DNA of 64,000 bases from Thermodesulfovibrio yellowstonii DSM 11347 (GCF_000020985.1 NC_011296.1:1939804-2003803); one strand, 5' to 3'. Shown: positions 16,765 through 25,249, counted from the stretch's first letter. The notes: a model not told the origin generated them from the sequence alone. Numbers and translations: made by a program.

Positions 16765-18429
16765 TTAGCTCACCATATCAAAAAGTGTTGCAAGTATTTC
16801 ATCAGCAACTTTTATTACTCTTGCCGAAGCTTCATACATTTTTTGATACTTTATGAGATTAACTGCCTCTTCATCAAGGCTTACACCAGATACATCCTGT
16901 CTTCTTTTTTCAATTTCCTCAACAAGAGACTGTTGAAAACTTTTCTGTGTTTGTGCACTTGAGGAATAAACTCCAACTTCAGAAACAATTGCCCTGTAAA
17001 AATCTATTGGAGTTGAATTACCAATGATTTCACTGTCTAAAAGAGAATATATTGCCCTTGCATTCTCATTATCCATTTCTCCACTGGTCGTGGTAGGATT
17101 AGCTGCTGCGGCTGCAATCTTTTGAGTATCTGTTATTTCAACATTAAATAATAAACCTGAATGTTGCTTTATTTGAAAGGTAAAATCAAGAGTATTATCT
17201 GGATTTTTTATTGTCACTTCTATGTCATTAAAACTTAATTTATAGTAAGTATCTGTTCCTTTTGTCCATGAAGTTACTGTAGGAGTTATAGATGAAGAAG
17301 TTGTATTATCTGTAACAGTCCACGCCGGAGGTACAGCACTCCCATCAAACTCAACTTGATACTCATCATAGGTATTTGTATTTACATTATTTATTTTAAA
17401 AGATATGTCTGAATATGGAGATGTTGGAGAAGAAGGAGATGACACAGTTAAATCATAAAGCTGACTGAAAAAATTATTTCCCGTTGTTCCATCAAGCCCG
17501 TAACCCTGTCTGTGCTGAGCATTTATTGCCTCGGTGAGGTCAAAAACAAGCATATTAAGCTTCTCCATATATTCAGGGATTGTCTCATCTCTCAAGTCTA
17601 TCTCTGCTTTGAGTTTTCCTCCCTGAATTAATCGTGTAACATCTATGCTTCCTGAAACAGTTTCAAGGCTAAACTGCATGTTTTGTTTACTGTCAAGGGC
17701 TGTACTCAAATGGTAAACCTTGCCTCCATCAACAAGAGGCATTCCACCAAGCAGAATAGAGTATCTACCTGAATTGTCTTCAAAGTAAGTGATTTGAACA
17801 ATGTCATTGAGCTGCTTTACAAGATTGTCTCTCTGGTCTTTGGCATCAAGCGAACCAGGGCTTGCAGCAATCTTTTCATTCAGTTCATTGATTTGATCAA
17901 GATAGTTGTTTACCTGATTAACAAGACTTTGTGTATCTTTATAAATTTCCTGTCTTTCATCAATGAGAGATTTATAGGAAAGATTTAATCTTTTAGTAAG
18001 ATAATTTGCCTTATCAAGAAGAAGTGTTCTCTCTGCTGTTCCAGAAGGATTTTGGCTTAATTCCTGCCAGGCATTAAAAAAATCATTTATTGAATTACTA
18101 AAAGCAGTTTCAGAGGCATCATTAAAGATATTCTCCAATCTGAGCATTCCATTGTATACTACATCCCAGTAAGCAAGATTAGAACTCTCTGTTTTAAGCT
18201 GAAGGTCTATGAAGGAGTCATACATTCGGCGGATATCTTCAAGCTTTACTCCTCTTCCAGTAACTCCTGAGAGACTCAAAATACCTGAGCTCATATTTTG
18301 AAAAATTACATCCTGCCTTGTATATCCTTCTGTAGCTGCATTTGATATATTATGTGATACAACCTCAAGGGCTTTCTGATAAGTAAGCACTCCTGTTTTT
18401 CCAATATCAAAGAGAGCAGTAAGGCTCAT
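16765..18429 (-). CDS. flgK: Flagellar hook-associated protein 1 FlgK
   Basis: 554 residues. FlgK is the first hook-filament junction protein. The N-terminus carries the rod/hook-family signature (ALEVVSHNISNAATEGYTRQDV), and the C-terminus has the matching helix (SGVSLDEEAVNLIKYQKMYEASARVI). A central SNSINDFFNAWQELSQNPSGTAERTLLL block is FlgK-specific. The gene is 1 bp from flgN, its export chaperone. The length is typical. Confidence 0.95.
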   Translation of the reverse strand: MSLTALFDIGKTGVLTYQKALEVVSHNISNAATEGYTRQDVIFQNMSSGILSLSGVTGRGVKLEDIRRMYDSFIDLQLKTESSNLAYWDVVYNGMLRLENIFNDASETAFSNSINDFFNAWQELSQNPSGTAERTLLLDKANYLTKRLNLSYKSLIDERQEIYKDTQSLVNQVNNYLDQINELNEKIAASPGSLDAKDQRDNLVKQLNDIVQITYFEDNSGRYSILLGGMPLVDGGKVYHLSTALDSKQNMQFSLETVSGSIDVTRLIQGGKLKAEIDLRDETIPEYMEKLNMLVFDLTEAINAQHRQGYGLDGTTGNNFFSQLYDLTVSSPSSPTSPYSDISFKINNVNTNTYDEYQVEFDGSAVPPAWTVTDNTTSSSITPTVTSWTKGTDTYYKLSFNDIEVTIKNPDNTLDFTFQIKQHSGLLFNVEITDTQKIAAAAANPTTTSGEMDNENARAIYSLLDSEIIGNSTPIDFYRAIVSEVGVYSSSAQTQKSFQQSLVEEIEKRRQDVSGVSLDEEAVNLIKYQKMYEASARVIKVADEILATLFDMVS

Positions 18430-18870
18430 CTATGCCTCCTTTGAAAGGCTTTGTTTTGCATTTATACCGAAAGTTTCAAGAAATTTTATTGCTGTTCCAA
18501 TGTGCATAATAGAACGGTCAATAAGTTGCTCATTTATTCTTTGAATCTCAGAAATTGCATTAAGTAAAGTTTTCATGCTATAGTAAAGCTCCTTTAACTG
18601 TATCAATTCAGGGGAGTCATTGTTCATATTCAAAATTTCAGAAAGTGTAGTATTTTCTAAACCGTTTTTTGCAAGAAGTTTTGCTCTTTCTTCTTCCCAC
18701 AAAGAAAGTTTAATAAGAGTCTGTTCCTTTTCCCTTAAAATTTTTTCAAGCTCTACAGAATTAAGTCCAACAATAGCGTCTCTTTCTTCAGATACTATTT
18801 TGAATAGGATTTCAAGGAGAGCCTTCTCTTCATTGAGAATTTTTGTAAGCTCTTTATGCAAGCTTATCAA
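18430..18870 (-). CDS. flgN: FlgN-like flagellar export chaperone
   Basis: 146 residues, entirely helical with heptad-like leucines and many Glu/Lys residues. FlgN binds FlgK and FlgL and brings them to the export gate. The sequence is divergent, as usual for FlgN. The call depends on the helical pattern (ILNEEKALLEILFKIVSEERDAI ... LREKEQTLIKL), the size, and the position between flgM and flgK. It overlaps flgM by 17 bp. Confidence 0.8.
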   Translation of the reverse strand: MISLHKELTKILNEEKALLEILFKIVSEERDAIVGLNSVELEKILREKEQTLIKLSLWEEERAKLLAKNGLENTTLSEILNMNNDSPELIQLKELYYSMKTLLNAISEIQRINEQLIDRSIMHIGTAIKFLETFGINAKQSLSKEA

Positions 18871-19153
18871 TTAAAGCCTCCTTAATTATTTTCCCAGCAA
18901 TTTCATTTCCTTTAACTTCGTATGTACCTGAATTTATAGCATTTTTCAATTCTTCTACTTTATCTGCCCTTATATCTGGGATATTGCTTACTTCTACCAT
19001 AAGTCTTGCGATATTTTTAGCTGCCTCAGATACTGTAACCTGATCTTTTGTAAGCACTTCTTCGCTTCTTTCAGAAGCTTTGCTATGAGATTTCTCTGGA
19101 GCTATCTGCGTATTTGGTGCTACACCATCTATTTTTATCGGTCCTCCTATCAT
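18854..19153 (-). CDS. flgM: Anti-sigma-28 factor FlgM
   Basis: 99 residues. FlgM holds FliA (sigma-28) inactive until it is exported through the completed hook. The C-terminal half has the sigma-binding family pattern (VTVSEAAKNIARLMVEVSNIPDIRADKVEELKNAINSGTYEV). The N-terminal half is disordered in character, as needed for export. A sigma-28-type promoter lies about 32-58 bases upstream, so FlgM and the FlgN-FlgK-FlgL genes behind it would be under FliA control. Confidence 0.9.
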   Translation of the reverse strand: MIGGPIKIDGVAPNTQIAPEKSHSKASERSEEVLTKDQVTVSEAAKNIARLMVEVSNIPDIRADKVEELKNAINSGTYEVKGNEIAGKIIKEALIDKLA

Positions 19154-19179
19154 TTAAAACACCTCCTTTGTATTTTTAC

Positions 19180-19908
19180 TTATGAAATCGGCGATTTTTC
19201 TAAACTATTTAACATAGCTACAGGGTTTACAGGTTTGCCATCTTTTCGCACCTCAAAATGCAAATGCGGGCCTGTTGTTCGTCCTGTAGAACCGGATAGA
19301 GCTATAACTGTATCTGCTGTAACAGTATCGCCAACTTTTACAAGATTTTTTGAATTATGAGCATAAATTGTTTGTATTCCATTTTCATGCTCAACTATAA
19401 CACAATTTCCATATCCATTACTGTAACCAGAATAAACAACCTTTCCAGATAAAGCAGGTTTAATTTCTGTTCCTTCAGGAACTGCTATATCTATTCCATT
19501 ATGGTGTCTGAGTTTTCCATCTATTGGGTCAGTTCTTAAACCAAAAGGTGAAGTTATTTTGCCTGATGCAGGTAAAGAGATTTTATTGGGCAGATTAAAT
19601 TTTCTCTGTTCTTCCTGATTGTCTAAAGAAGGCTTCAGTTCAATTTTTTGATTTTTTGAAATGCTATTTAAAAAATTAGCATTTTCAGTTAAAAATCTTC
19701 CAATTCCTATATCTCTTTCAGACATCATTTCTGCTATTTGAGGGAGAATAGCTGTCATGTAAGTGGATGTTGTTTTGCCTTCAGAAAAAGATGTATTCGC
19801 AAACATAACTTTTAATAATTCAGTAAGGAAAATCGTCTCTATCTTTTTTGAAAGCTCCTTTGTATCTGTAGAAGTATTAAGTGTCTGTGTGTTAACTTTG
19901 TTTATCAC
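19180..19908 (-). CDS. flgJ: FlgJ-type rod-binding domain fused to M23 (LytM) peptidase
   Basis: 242 residues. Residues 20-85 match the rod-binding N-terminal domain of FlgJ (IETIFLTELLKVMFANTSF ... MMSERDIGIGRFLTEN). Residues 110-235 are an M23 zinc metallopeptidase with HxxxD at H136-D140 and HLH at H215-H217, both needed for zinc binding. In enterobacteria the same rod domain is fused to a glucosaminidase. Here the wall-cutting part should cleave peptide cross-links to let the rod pass the peptidoglycan. It sits between flgI and flgM. No signal peptide is seen, consistent with export through the flagellar apparatus. Confidence 0.88.
   Translation of the reverse strand: MINKVNTQTLNTSTDTKELSKKIETIFLTELLKVMFANTSFSEGKTTSTYMTAILPQIAEMMSERDIGIGRFLTENANFLNSISKNQKIELKPSLDNQEEQRKFNLPNKISLPASGKITSPFGLRTDPIDGKLRHHNGIDIAVPEGTEIKPALSGKVVYSGYSNGYGNCVIVEHENGIQTIYAHNSKNLVKVGDTVTADTVIALSGSTGRTTGPHLHFEVRKDGKPVNPVAMLNSLEKSPIS
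19185..19211 (-). promoter_or_regulatory. Sigma-28 (FliA)-type promoter upstream of flgM
   Basis: The minus strand reads TAAATAGT (19204-19211), exactly 11 bases, then GCCGATTT (19185-19192). The FliA consensus is TAAAGTTT-N11-GCCGATAA. It lies inside the last codons of the flgJ-like gene and would start transcription near 19178, 25 bases before flgM. The spacing and the GCCGAT core make this a strong candidate for the late flagellar promoter of flgM-flgN-flgK-flgL. Confidence 0.75.
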
Positions 19909-19915
19909 TGTTGCC

Positions 19916-21127
19916 TCACATTATCACCAGATCAGCTTTTAAAGCGCCTGATGTTTTAAGTGCCTGAAGTATAGAGATTAAATCCTTCGGAGTTACTCCC
20001 AATGTATTTAATGCTCTGACAAGTTCTCCAACTGTTGAACCCTGTACTTCAACAAGAGATGCCTGTTTTTCCTCTACTTTAAGCTCAGTTCTGGGAACAG
20101 TCTCTGTTACAGATCCTCTTGGAGACAGAGGAGGTGGTTGAATCACTTCAGGGGTTTCTTTTATTGTAATTGTCAAACCACCATGAGCAAGTGCTGCAGG
20201 TGATATTTTTACATGAGAGCCTATAACAACCGTGCCTGTTCTTTCATTTATAACTACACGGGCAGGTAAATCAGTAGAAACTTCAATTTTTTCAACTTCA
20301 GCCATAAAATCAAGCACATTTCCTCTATAAGTTGATGGGATATTAATTGAAATTGTTGTTGGGTCCAAAGCTTTTGCAATTCCTGCTTTATAAATCTCGT
20401 TTATTTTTTCAGCTATATTTTTGGCGGTAGTTATATCTGGAAACTGTAGAAGAAGCTGAAGCTCACTCTTTGCATTCAGATTAACAGGAACTGCTTTTTC
20501 TACAATAGCTCCTTCAGGAATAGAGCCGACATTTTGATGATTTTTTATAGCCTGAGCTGCTCTTCCAGCAGCTATAAACCCTCCAATTGAAATAGGTCCC
20601 TGCGCTAAAGCATATACTTCTCCATCAGGTCCTGTAAGAGGTGTAAGCAGCAAAGTTCCTCCCTGAAGAGATTTGGCATCACCTATTGATGAAACCTGTA
20701 CATCTATTTTTGTCCCCGGTTTCACATTGGTTGGCAGTTTAGCAGTAACCATAACTGCTGCAACATTCTTAACTTTGCCCTTCAAATCTTTCACATTCAC
20801 TGTAATTCCCATTCTGCTCAACATATTTGCAATTGGCTGATAAAGATATGTTCCATCCTTATCGCCTGTTCCGTTTAATCCAACAACAAGACCATAACCT
20901 ACAAGTTGGTTTTCTCTAATTCCTGACCAGCTGGCAATATCCTTTATTCTCTCTGCATGAGAGGTAGTTGCAAAAGATAGTATCAAGAAAAATATAAAGA
21001 GGAGATTCTTCGCTACGCTCAGAATGACATTGTATTTAGTCAGAATAACATGATAATCGCTCAAAATGACTTTATAATTGCTCAGAATAACTTTATAATT
21101 ACCCAGAATGATTTTATTGTTTCTCAT
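19916..21127 (-). CDS. flgI: Flagellar P-ring protein FlgI with repeat-derived N-terminal extension
   Basis: About 404 residues from the ATG at 21127, chosen because GGAGG lies six bases upstream; a TTG at 21133 is less well placed. The mature protein (ERIKDIASWSGIRENQLVGYGLVVGLNGTGDKDG onward) is a normal FlgI, the periplasmic P-ring subunit. The signal-peptide core (LLFIFFLILSFATTSHA) ends near residue 59. In front lies an odd stretch of about 36 residues built from 7-residue repeats of the NYKVILS type and the tail SVAKNL of a dispersed repeat. It is 6 bp after flgH and 7 bp before the flgJ-like gene. Confidence 0.95.
   Translation of the reverse strand: MRNNKIILGNYKVILSNYKVILSDYHVILTKYNVILSVAKNLLFIFFLILSFATTSHAERIKDIASWSGIRENQLVGYGLVVGLNGTGDKDGTYLYQPIANMLSRMGITVNVKDLKGKVKNVAAVMVTAKLPTNVKPGTKIDVQVSSIGDAKSLQGGTLLLTPLTGPDGEVYALAQGPISIGGFIAAGRAAQAIKNHQNVGSIPEGAIVEKAVPVNLNAKSELQLLLQFPDITTAKNIAEKINEIYKAGIAKALDPTTISINIPSTYRGNVLDFMAEVEKIEVSTDLPARVVINERTGTVVIGSHVKISPAALAHGGLTITIKETPEVIQPPPLSPRGSVTETVPRTELKVEEKQASLVEVQGSTVGELVRALNTLGVTPKDLISILQALKTSGALKADLVIM
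20999..21121 (-). repeat. Five 21-bp tandem repeats plus dispersed-repeat end inside flgI
   Basis: On the minus strand five consecutive 21-bp units (21121-21101, 21100-21080, 21079-21059, 21058-21038, 21037-21017) share the core GTTATTCTGAGC. They are followed by GTAGCGAAGAATCTC, the end of the repeat family also seen at 14991-15279. Because 21 is a multiple of three they stay in frame, encoding about 35 residues of the FlgI pre-sequence. Confidence 0.9.
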
Positions 21128-21139
21128 ATCCAACCTCCT

Positions 21140-21856
21140 CTAAAAGGGCCATATTTTGTCAAGAAATCTCACAAGCCAACCCTGAGACTGTTTATCTCCA
21201 AGTGTGCCTTCTCCCACAAGATATATCTGCGCATCTGCAACATACTGACTCAATATAGTATTGCTCTGACTTATATCATCAGGTCTTATTATGCCTCTGA
21301 GAACAAGTATTTCCTTTTCATTATTAACAATTACCTCTTTTCTGGATTCAATAACAAGATTTCCATTTGGTAAAACTTCAACCACCTTGGCTGTGATTGT
21401 TCCAGTAATTTTGCCTGTTCTTGCAGTATCACCATCTCCTTTAAAATCACTTGTTGCCGAACCTTTAACTGATGGAGAAAAAACATTTCCTGCTTTATAA
21501 AAACCATTTATCAGTGGAAGATTGTGAATATTAAAATCTGTATTCATGCCAAAAAATGTATCAAGACCATAGTTTGTTGATGAATCCCTTGATGCAGTGG
21601 TTGATGCAGTTTTCTGAGCTGAAGTTGATTCGTTTATTAAAATTGTTACAAGGTCATTTACTCTGCGGGCTTTTTTATCTTCATAAAGAGAAGCCTTGTT
21701 CCTCCATAAAGAACCCTCACTTGCTACCTGAGTTTGAGGAGGCTCAGGATAGTATTTTGGTGGCATTCCTGCATTTTTAATGTCTCTTACTTCCTGAAGT
21801 TCTGAACAGGATGCAAGAAAAAATATACAAAGGCTTATTAAAATTAATTTTCTCAT
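21140..21856 (-). CDS. flgH: Flagellar L-ring lipoprotein FlgH
   Basis: 238 residues. FlgH forms the outer-membrane L-ring around the rod. A lipoprotein signal ends in the lipobox LASC (C17). The family core is clear: SLWRNKASLYEDKKARRVNDLVTILINESTSAQKTAST and, later, RGIIRPDDISQSNTILSQYVADAQIYLVGEGTLGDKQSQGWL. It overlaps flgA by 4 bp. The presence of L- and P-ring proteins confirms a diderm envelope. Confidence 0.95.
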   Translation of the reverse strand: MRKLILISLCIFFLASCSELQEVRDIKNAGMPPKYYPEPPQTQVASEGSLWRNKASLYEDKKARRVNDLVTILINESTSAQKTASTTASRDSSTNYGLDTFFGMNTDFNIHNLPLINGFYKAGNVFSPSVKGSATSDFKGDGDTARTGKITGTITAKVVEVLPNGNLVIESRKEVIVNNEKEILVLRGIIRPDDISQSNTILSQYVADAQIYLVGEGTLGDKQSQGWLVRFLDKIWPF

Positions 21857-22548
21857 AATGATACCCTCACTTTGTCTTTACCTACTAATTTACCAACAAT
21901 TTCCTTGCCAGTTTGAAAACATTGTACACGAGCATTTCCTCCAACTACTGCGTCAGATTTCAAAACACCTTCTGTCATTATCATGACCTGACCTGTATTT
22001 ATTATTACATCTACTTTACTTCCTTTTTTTACAGGCATGCCAGAATAAAGATAATCTTCTTTAATGATTAAACCTCTGGTAAGACTCCTTTTTACAACTT
22101 TTCCTATTAGTAAATTTTTATCTGTAATTGCTCCTACAGGAAGTCTACTTAAAGGTTGTTTTATTTCCATTATTTTTTCTTCAGTAATTACTTCTCCTCT
22201 TTTTAGAGGTATTTGAGTAATATAAACTCTTGTTAAAACTTCGTAGTTTGCAATTGCTCTGTATTGTCTGTTTCCACATTTAAAAGTGAATTCTGCTGCA
22301 TTTGGTCTTTTAATTTCCCTGATTTTTAGATTCTCGGGATTACAATTTTCATGGGGTTCGTATCCTATAAATTTTATCTGCCCAACCTGCACTTCTGTAG
22401 CAATAGGTGATTTCTTTATCTCATTTGAAAGAAGATTTGCTAAAAAAGCCGTATCAAAAGCAAAACTTGAGGAAATAAAAAGAAATGTTAAACAAAAGAC
22501 AATCAGAAGCACAAAATTATTAAAAATTTTTGCCTTTATCTGTTTCAT
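21853..22548 (-). CDS. flgA: P-ring assembly chaperone FlgA
   Basis: 231 residues. FlgA is a periplasmic chaperone for P-ring formation. An N-terminal signal peptide (NNFVLLIVFCLTFLFISSSFA) is followed by a divergent domain and the C-terminal SAF-like domain: TRVYITQIPLKRGEVITEEKIMEIKQPLSRLP and KVVKRSLTRGLIIKEDYL. Two cysteines (about 58 and 76) may form a disulfide. It lies between flgG and flgH. Confidence 0.9.
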   Translation of the reverse strand: MKQIKAKIFNNFVLLIVFCLTFLFISSSFAFDTAFLANLLSNEIKKSPIATEVQVGQIKFIGYEPHENCNPENLKIREIKRPNAAEFTFKCGNRQYRAIANYEVLTRVYITQIPLKRGEVITEEKIMEIKQPLSRLPVGAITDKNLLIGKVVKRSLTRGLIIKEDYLYSGMPVKKGSKVDVIINTGQVMIMTEGVLKSDAVVGGNARVQCFQTGKEIVGKLVGKDKVRVSL

Positions 22549-22570
22549 ATAATTCTCCTATGACTTCTAA

Positions 22571-23359
22571 TTACCTCTTAAGTGCTGCTACTGTTTGCAA
22601 CATTTCATCAGATGTTTGCACCGCCTTAGAGTTAATATCAAAAGCTCTTTGAGCAATTATCATATTAGCAAGCTCTTCAACAATGTTTACATTGGACATT
22701 TCCAAAAAACCCTGTACAATTTTTCCTCTTCCCTCAGTTCCAGGAGTTCCTGTTGTTGGAGTGCCCGATGCATCTGTTTCAAGAAAAAGATTTCTTCCGA
22801 TTGCCTGTAACCCACCTGGATTTATAAATCTTGCAAGTTCAACTGTTCCGATCTGAACAGGTGCAACTGTTCCTGGTTGAAGCACTGTAACAGTTCCATC
22901 AGCACCAAATGTTATTTTCGTTGCATCAGCAGGAACTGTAATTCCGGGTTCTATCGGATATCCGTCATTTGTTACAATCCTTCCATCTTTATCAATTCTA
23001 AAGTTTCCTGCTCTTGTATAAGCAATTGTCCCATCAGGAAGAGTTACCTGGAAAAATCCATCTCCATCAATCGCCAAATCCAGATCATTCCCTGTATTTA
23101 TAAGATCACCTGGAGTAAAAAACTTTGCAACAGCAACAGGTCTTACACCAAGTCCAACCTGAATTCCTGAAGGATACTGAGTTCCATCATCAGAGGGAGC
23201 TCCCGGATTAATAACATTCTGATAAAGCAAATCCTGAAACTCTGCTCTTCCTTTTTTGAATCCTGTGGTATTAACATTTGCAAGATTATGTGAAATAACA
23301 TCTAAATTTAGCTGCTGAGCATACATGCCAGTTGATGCTGTAAAAAGTGATCTTAACAT
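22571..23359 (-). CDS. flgG: Flagellar distal rod protein FlgG
   Basis: 262 residues. FlgG makes the distal rod through the peptidoglycan and outer membrane. The N-terminus (MLRSLFTASTGMYAQQLNLDVISHNLANVNTTGFKKGRAEFQDLLYQ) and the C-terminus (GFLEMSNVNIVEELANMIIAQRAFDINSKAVQTSDEML) are classic FlgG. The length equals the usual 260-262. It is 12 bp after flgF. Confidence 0.97.
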   Translation of the reverse strand: MLRSLFTASTGMYAQQLNLDVISHNLANVNTTGFKKGRAEFQDLLYQNVINPGAPSDDGTQYPSGIQVGLGVRPVAVAKFFTPGDLINTGNDLDLAIDGDGFFQVTLPDGTIAYTRAGNFRIDKDGRIVTNDGYPIEPGITVPADATKITFGADGTVTVLQPGTVAPVQIGTVELARFINPGGLQAIGRNLFLETDASGTPTTGTPGTEGRGKIVQGFLEMSNVNIVEELANMIIAQRAFDINSKAVQTSDEMLQTVAALKR

Positions 23360-23371
23360 GCGTTGCCTCCT

Positions 23372-24091
23372 TTATATTCTTGCAATTTCGCTTACAGCTC
23401 TTTGTGCAAGCTCAGAAAAATTGGTTGTTACCCTCTGGGTGAAATCAAAATTTCTTATAGCCTGAATCATTTGAACCATTTCACTCATTGGATTTACATT
23501 TGAATTTTCTATCCAGCCCTGTAAAATCTGCCCATTTGCTTGCCCTGCTTCTACTCCTTCATAAAGAGACTGTCCAACATGTCTGAGATTATTCAGTTTT
23601 ACAAGTTTAATTCGTCCAATAGGATTTCCATCAACTAATATAGTTCCATCTTTACCGTACTCTATTTTTGTTCCATCTATTATTATTGGATTATTATTTT
23701 CATCAAGAACTCTTAACCCTGTCTGCGTCACAAGATAATTATCTTTGTCTCTTGTAAATGAACCTTCTCTGGTATATAAAATTTTATTCCCCTGTCTTAC
23801 TACAAAAAATCCTTCTCCCTGAATACCAAGGTCAAATGGATTATGAGTTTGTTTTAAAGCACCCTGAGATGTGTCAATGTATTGAGTGCCGAAATAGGTT
23901 TGAGCTCTTGCATCCTGATATATAACATTTGACTGAGAAGGTTTTCCTGAAAGAAGAGGATAAAGCCTGCTTGCAAAGCTCTGCTTTTTATAACCCGTTG
24001 TATTAATATTGGCAAGATTGTTGGAAATGGCAGAAAGTTCATTCTCTCTCATGCTCATTCCAGTCATTGTTATGTAAATTCCTTTATACAT
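23372..24091 (-). CDS. flgF: Flagellar proximal rod protein FlgF
   Basis: 239 residues of the rod family, with AISNNLANINTTGYKKQSF near the N-terminus and GWIENSNVNPMSEMVQMIQAIRNFDFTQRV at the C-terminus. Its position before flgG and its shorter length identify it as FlgF rather than a second FlgG. It is the first gene of the flgF-flgG-flgA-flgH-flgI unit, with a strong AGGAGG ribosome-binding site and a sigma-54-type promoter close upstream. Confidence 0.9.
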   Translation of the reverse strand: MYKGIYITMTGMSMRENELSAISNNLANINTTGYKKQSFASRLYPLLSGKPSQSNVIYQDARAQTYFGTQYIDTSQGALKQTHNPFDLGIQGEGFFVVRQGNKILYTREGSFTRDKDNYLVTQTGLRVLDENNNPIIIDGTKIEYGKDGTILVDGNPIGRIKLVKLNNLRHVGQSLYEGVEAGQANGQILQGWIENSNVNPMSEMVQMIQAIRNFDFTQRVTTNFSELAQRAVSEIARI

Positions 24092-24120
24092 CCTTACCTC
24101 CTCCTAAAAACAAATATTAA

Positions 24121-24136
24121 TGCAATGGTTATGCCA
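24121..24136 (-). promoter_or_regulatory. Sigma-54 (RpoN) promoter of the flgF operon
   Basis: The minus strand reads TGGCATAACCATTGCA, an almost perfect match to the RpoN consensus TGGCAC-N5-TTGCA, with the -24 GG and -12 GC at the right spacing. Transcription would start near 24110, about 19 bases before the flgF start codon. An RpoN activator of the FlrC/FleQ type is expected elsewhere in the genome. Confidence 0.85.
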
Positions 24137-24214
24137 ATACAAAATTGTTGAGATTTCTTGTTTTTCTTTAAAGCAAATCTTGCTGTAGTAGGAAATTTTT
24201 TCCTGAATGGAATT

Positions 24215-24400
24215 TTATGCTTCTATATCTATTTTGTGTTCTGAGGACTCTTTTTCTGAAGATAAGGTTTCTTTTTCAGATTTTTCTTCGGTTTTTTTAA
24301 ATTTTTTTCTAACTTTGTACTTTGCAAAAACAGAACCTTCTTTTACAGGTCTAATCCCTCTGTAAGGACCTAATGGGTCTATTCTTTCTTCTGCAGCCAT
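24215..24400 (-). CDS. Small conserved-looking protein of unknown function (61 aa)
   Basis: 61 residues, with an ordered-looking start (MAAEERIDPLGPYRGIRPV) and a Lys/Glu-rich tail. The frame begins directly after the HDOD gene stop and is the last gene of the fliL-to-che transcription unit. The start segment, rich in Pro, Gly and Arg, resembles small proteins found beside chemotaxis genes, but I cannot name a family. Compact placement and no overlap with another gene support it as real. Confidence 0.6.
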   Translation of the reverse strand: MAAEERIDPLGPYRGIRPVKEGSVFAKYKVRKKFKKTEEKSEKETLSSEKESSEHKIDIEA

Positions 24401-25240
24401 TTAACTCAATAAAAATTCTTTCTGTTTTTCAAATTTTATTTTAAATAGTCCTACAAGCTCATTTAGTGCATCTTCTGTCATACCAAGAGATTCATAGTCT
24501 ATTTTAGTTATAAAAGACTCTTTTAAACCTATTCCAAGATTGAGACATATCTGGTCTGCAACTCTTACAATATTACATATGTCAGCAAATGCCTGGTCTT
24601 CATAGTCTGGATATGGATATGTATGATGATATGTTATTACCATTTCCAATTTTTCAGGAAGTTTCCATTTCTTCGCAATAAGATTACCTATGATTGTATG
24701 ATTAAATCCCAGTGTTTCATCCTCAAGCTCTATTAGTAGTCGTCCTTCTTTGTATATTCTTTCGTATATTTGAATATACAGTTCTGGCATGGCATTGTTT
24801 ATAACTGTTTTACCAACATCATGAATTAACCCGCAGACTAAAGCCTCATCTGTGGTTGCCATATGAGTTACCATAGCCAGTAAACTTGAACAAAGAGCTA
24901 CTCCGAGACTGTGTTCCCAGAGTCTCTGCTCAAATATTCCAAAACGTCTGTGTAAATCTCTTAATGAAGTTGCAATAACCAGTGATTTAAGAGTTTCAAA
25001 ACCTATAAGGAGTAATGCCTGAGGGATATCTTCAATTTTTCTATCACGACCATAATAAGGAGAGTTTGCTATTCTTAAAAGTCTTGTTGCAAATCCTTGA
25101 TCACGGGAGATTATTTCCTCAAGGGCTTTTAAAGATGCATAATTATCTTGAATAAGGTTCATAACTTTCATGGCAATAGGAGGCAATGAAGGGATATCAA
25201 CAGTTCTAAAAACTATTCTTTCTATTATTTCTTCCTGCAA
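24401..25240 (-). CDS. HDOD-domain signalling protein
   Basis: 279 residues. The HDOD domain (PF08668) spans most of the protein: DIPSLPPIAMKVMNLIQD at the start, SRDQGFATRLLRIANSPYYG near 44-63, and AQALLLIGFETLKSLVIA-type helices. An HD pair does appear (CGLIHDVGKTVINN), so some metal binding may persist. HDOD proteins are regulators often linked to motility and chemotaxis. It is 9 bp after cheB in the same operon; the partner is unknown. Confidence 0.85.
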   Translation of the reverse strand: MQEEIIERIVFRTVDIPSLPPIAMKVMNLIQDNYASLKALEEIISRDQGFATRLLRIANSPYYGRDRKIEDIPQALLLIGFETLKSLVIATSLRDLHRRFGIFEQRLWEHSLGVALCSSLLAMVTHMATTDEALVCGLIHDVGKTVINNAMPELYIQIYERIYKEGRLLIELEDETLGFNHTIIGNLIAKKWKLPEKLEMVITYHHTYPYPDYEDQAFADICNIVRVADQICLNLGIGLKESFITKIDYESLGMTEDALNELVGLFKIKFEKQKEFLLS

Positions 25241-25249
25241 AAATGTCTC

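Noticed and set aside
24160..24205. Short inverted repeat (AGGAAA/TTTCCT) after the 61-aa gene as a terminator
   Set aside because: The stem is 6 bp, AT-rich, and has no T-tract after it, so support is too weak.
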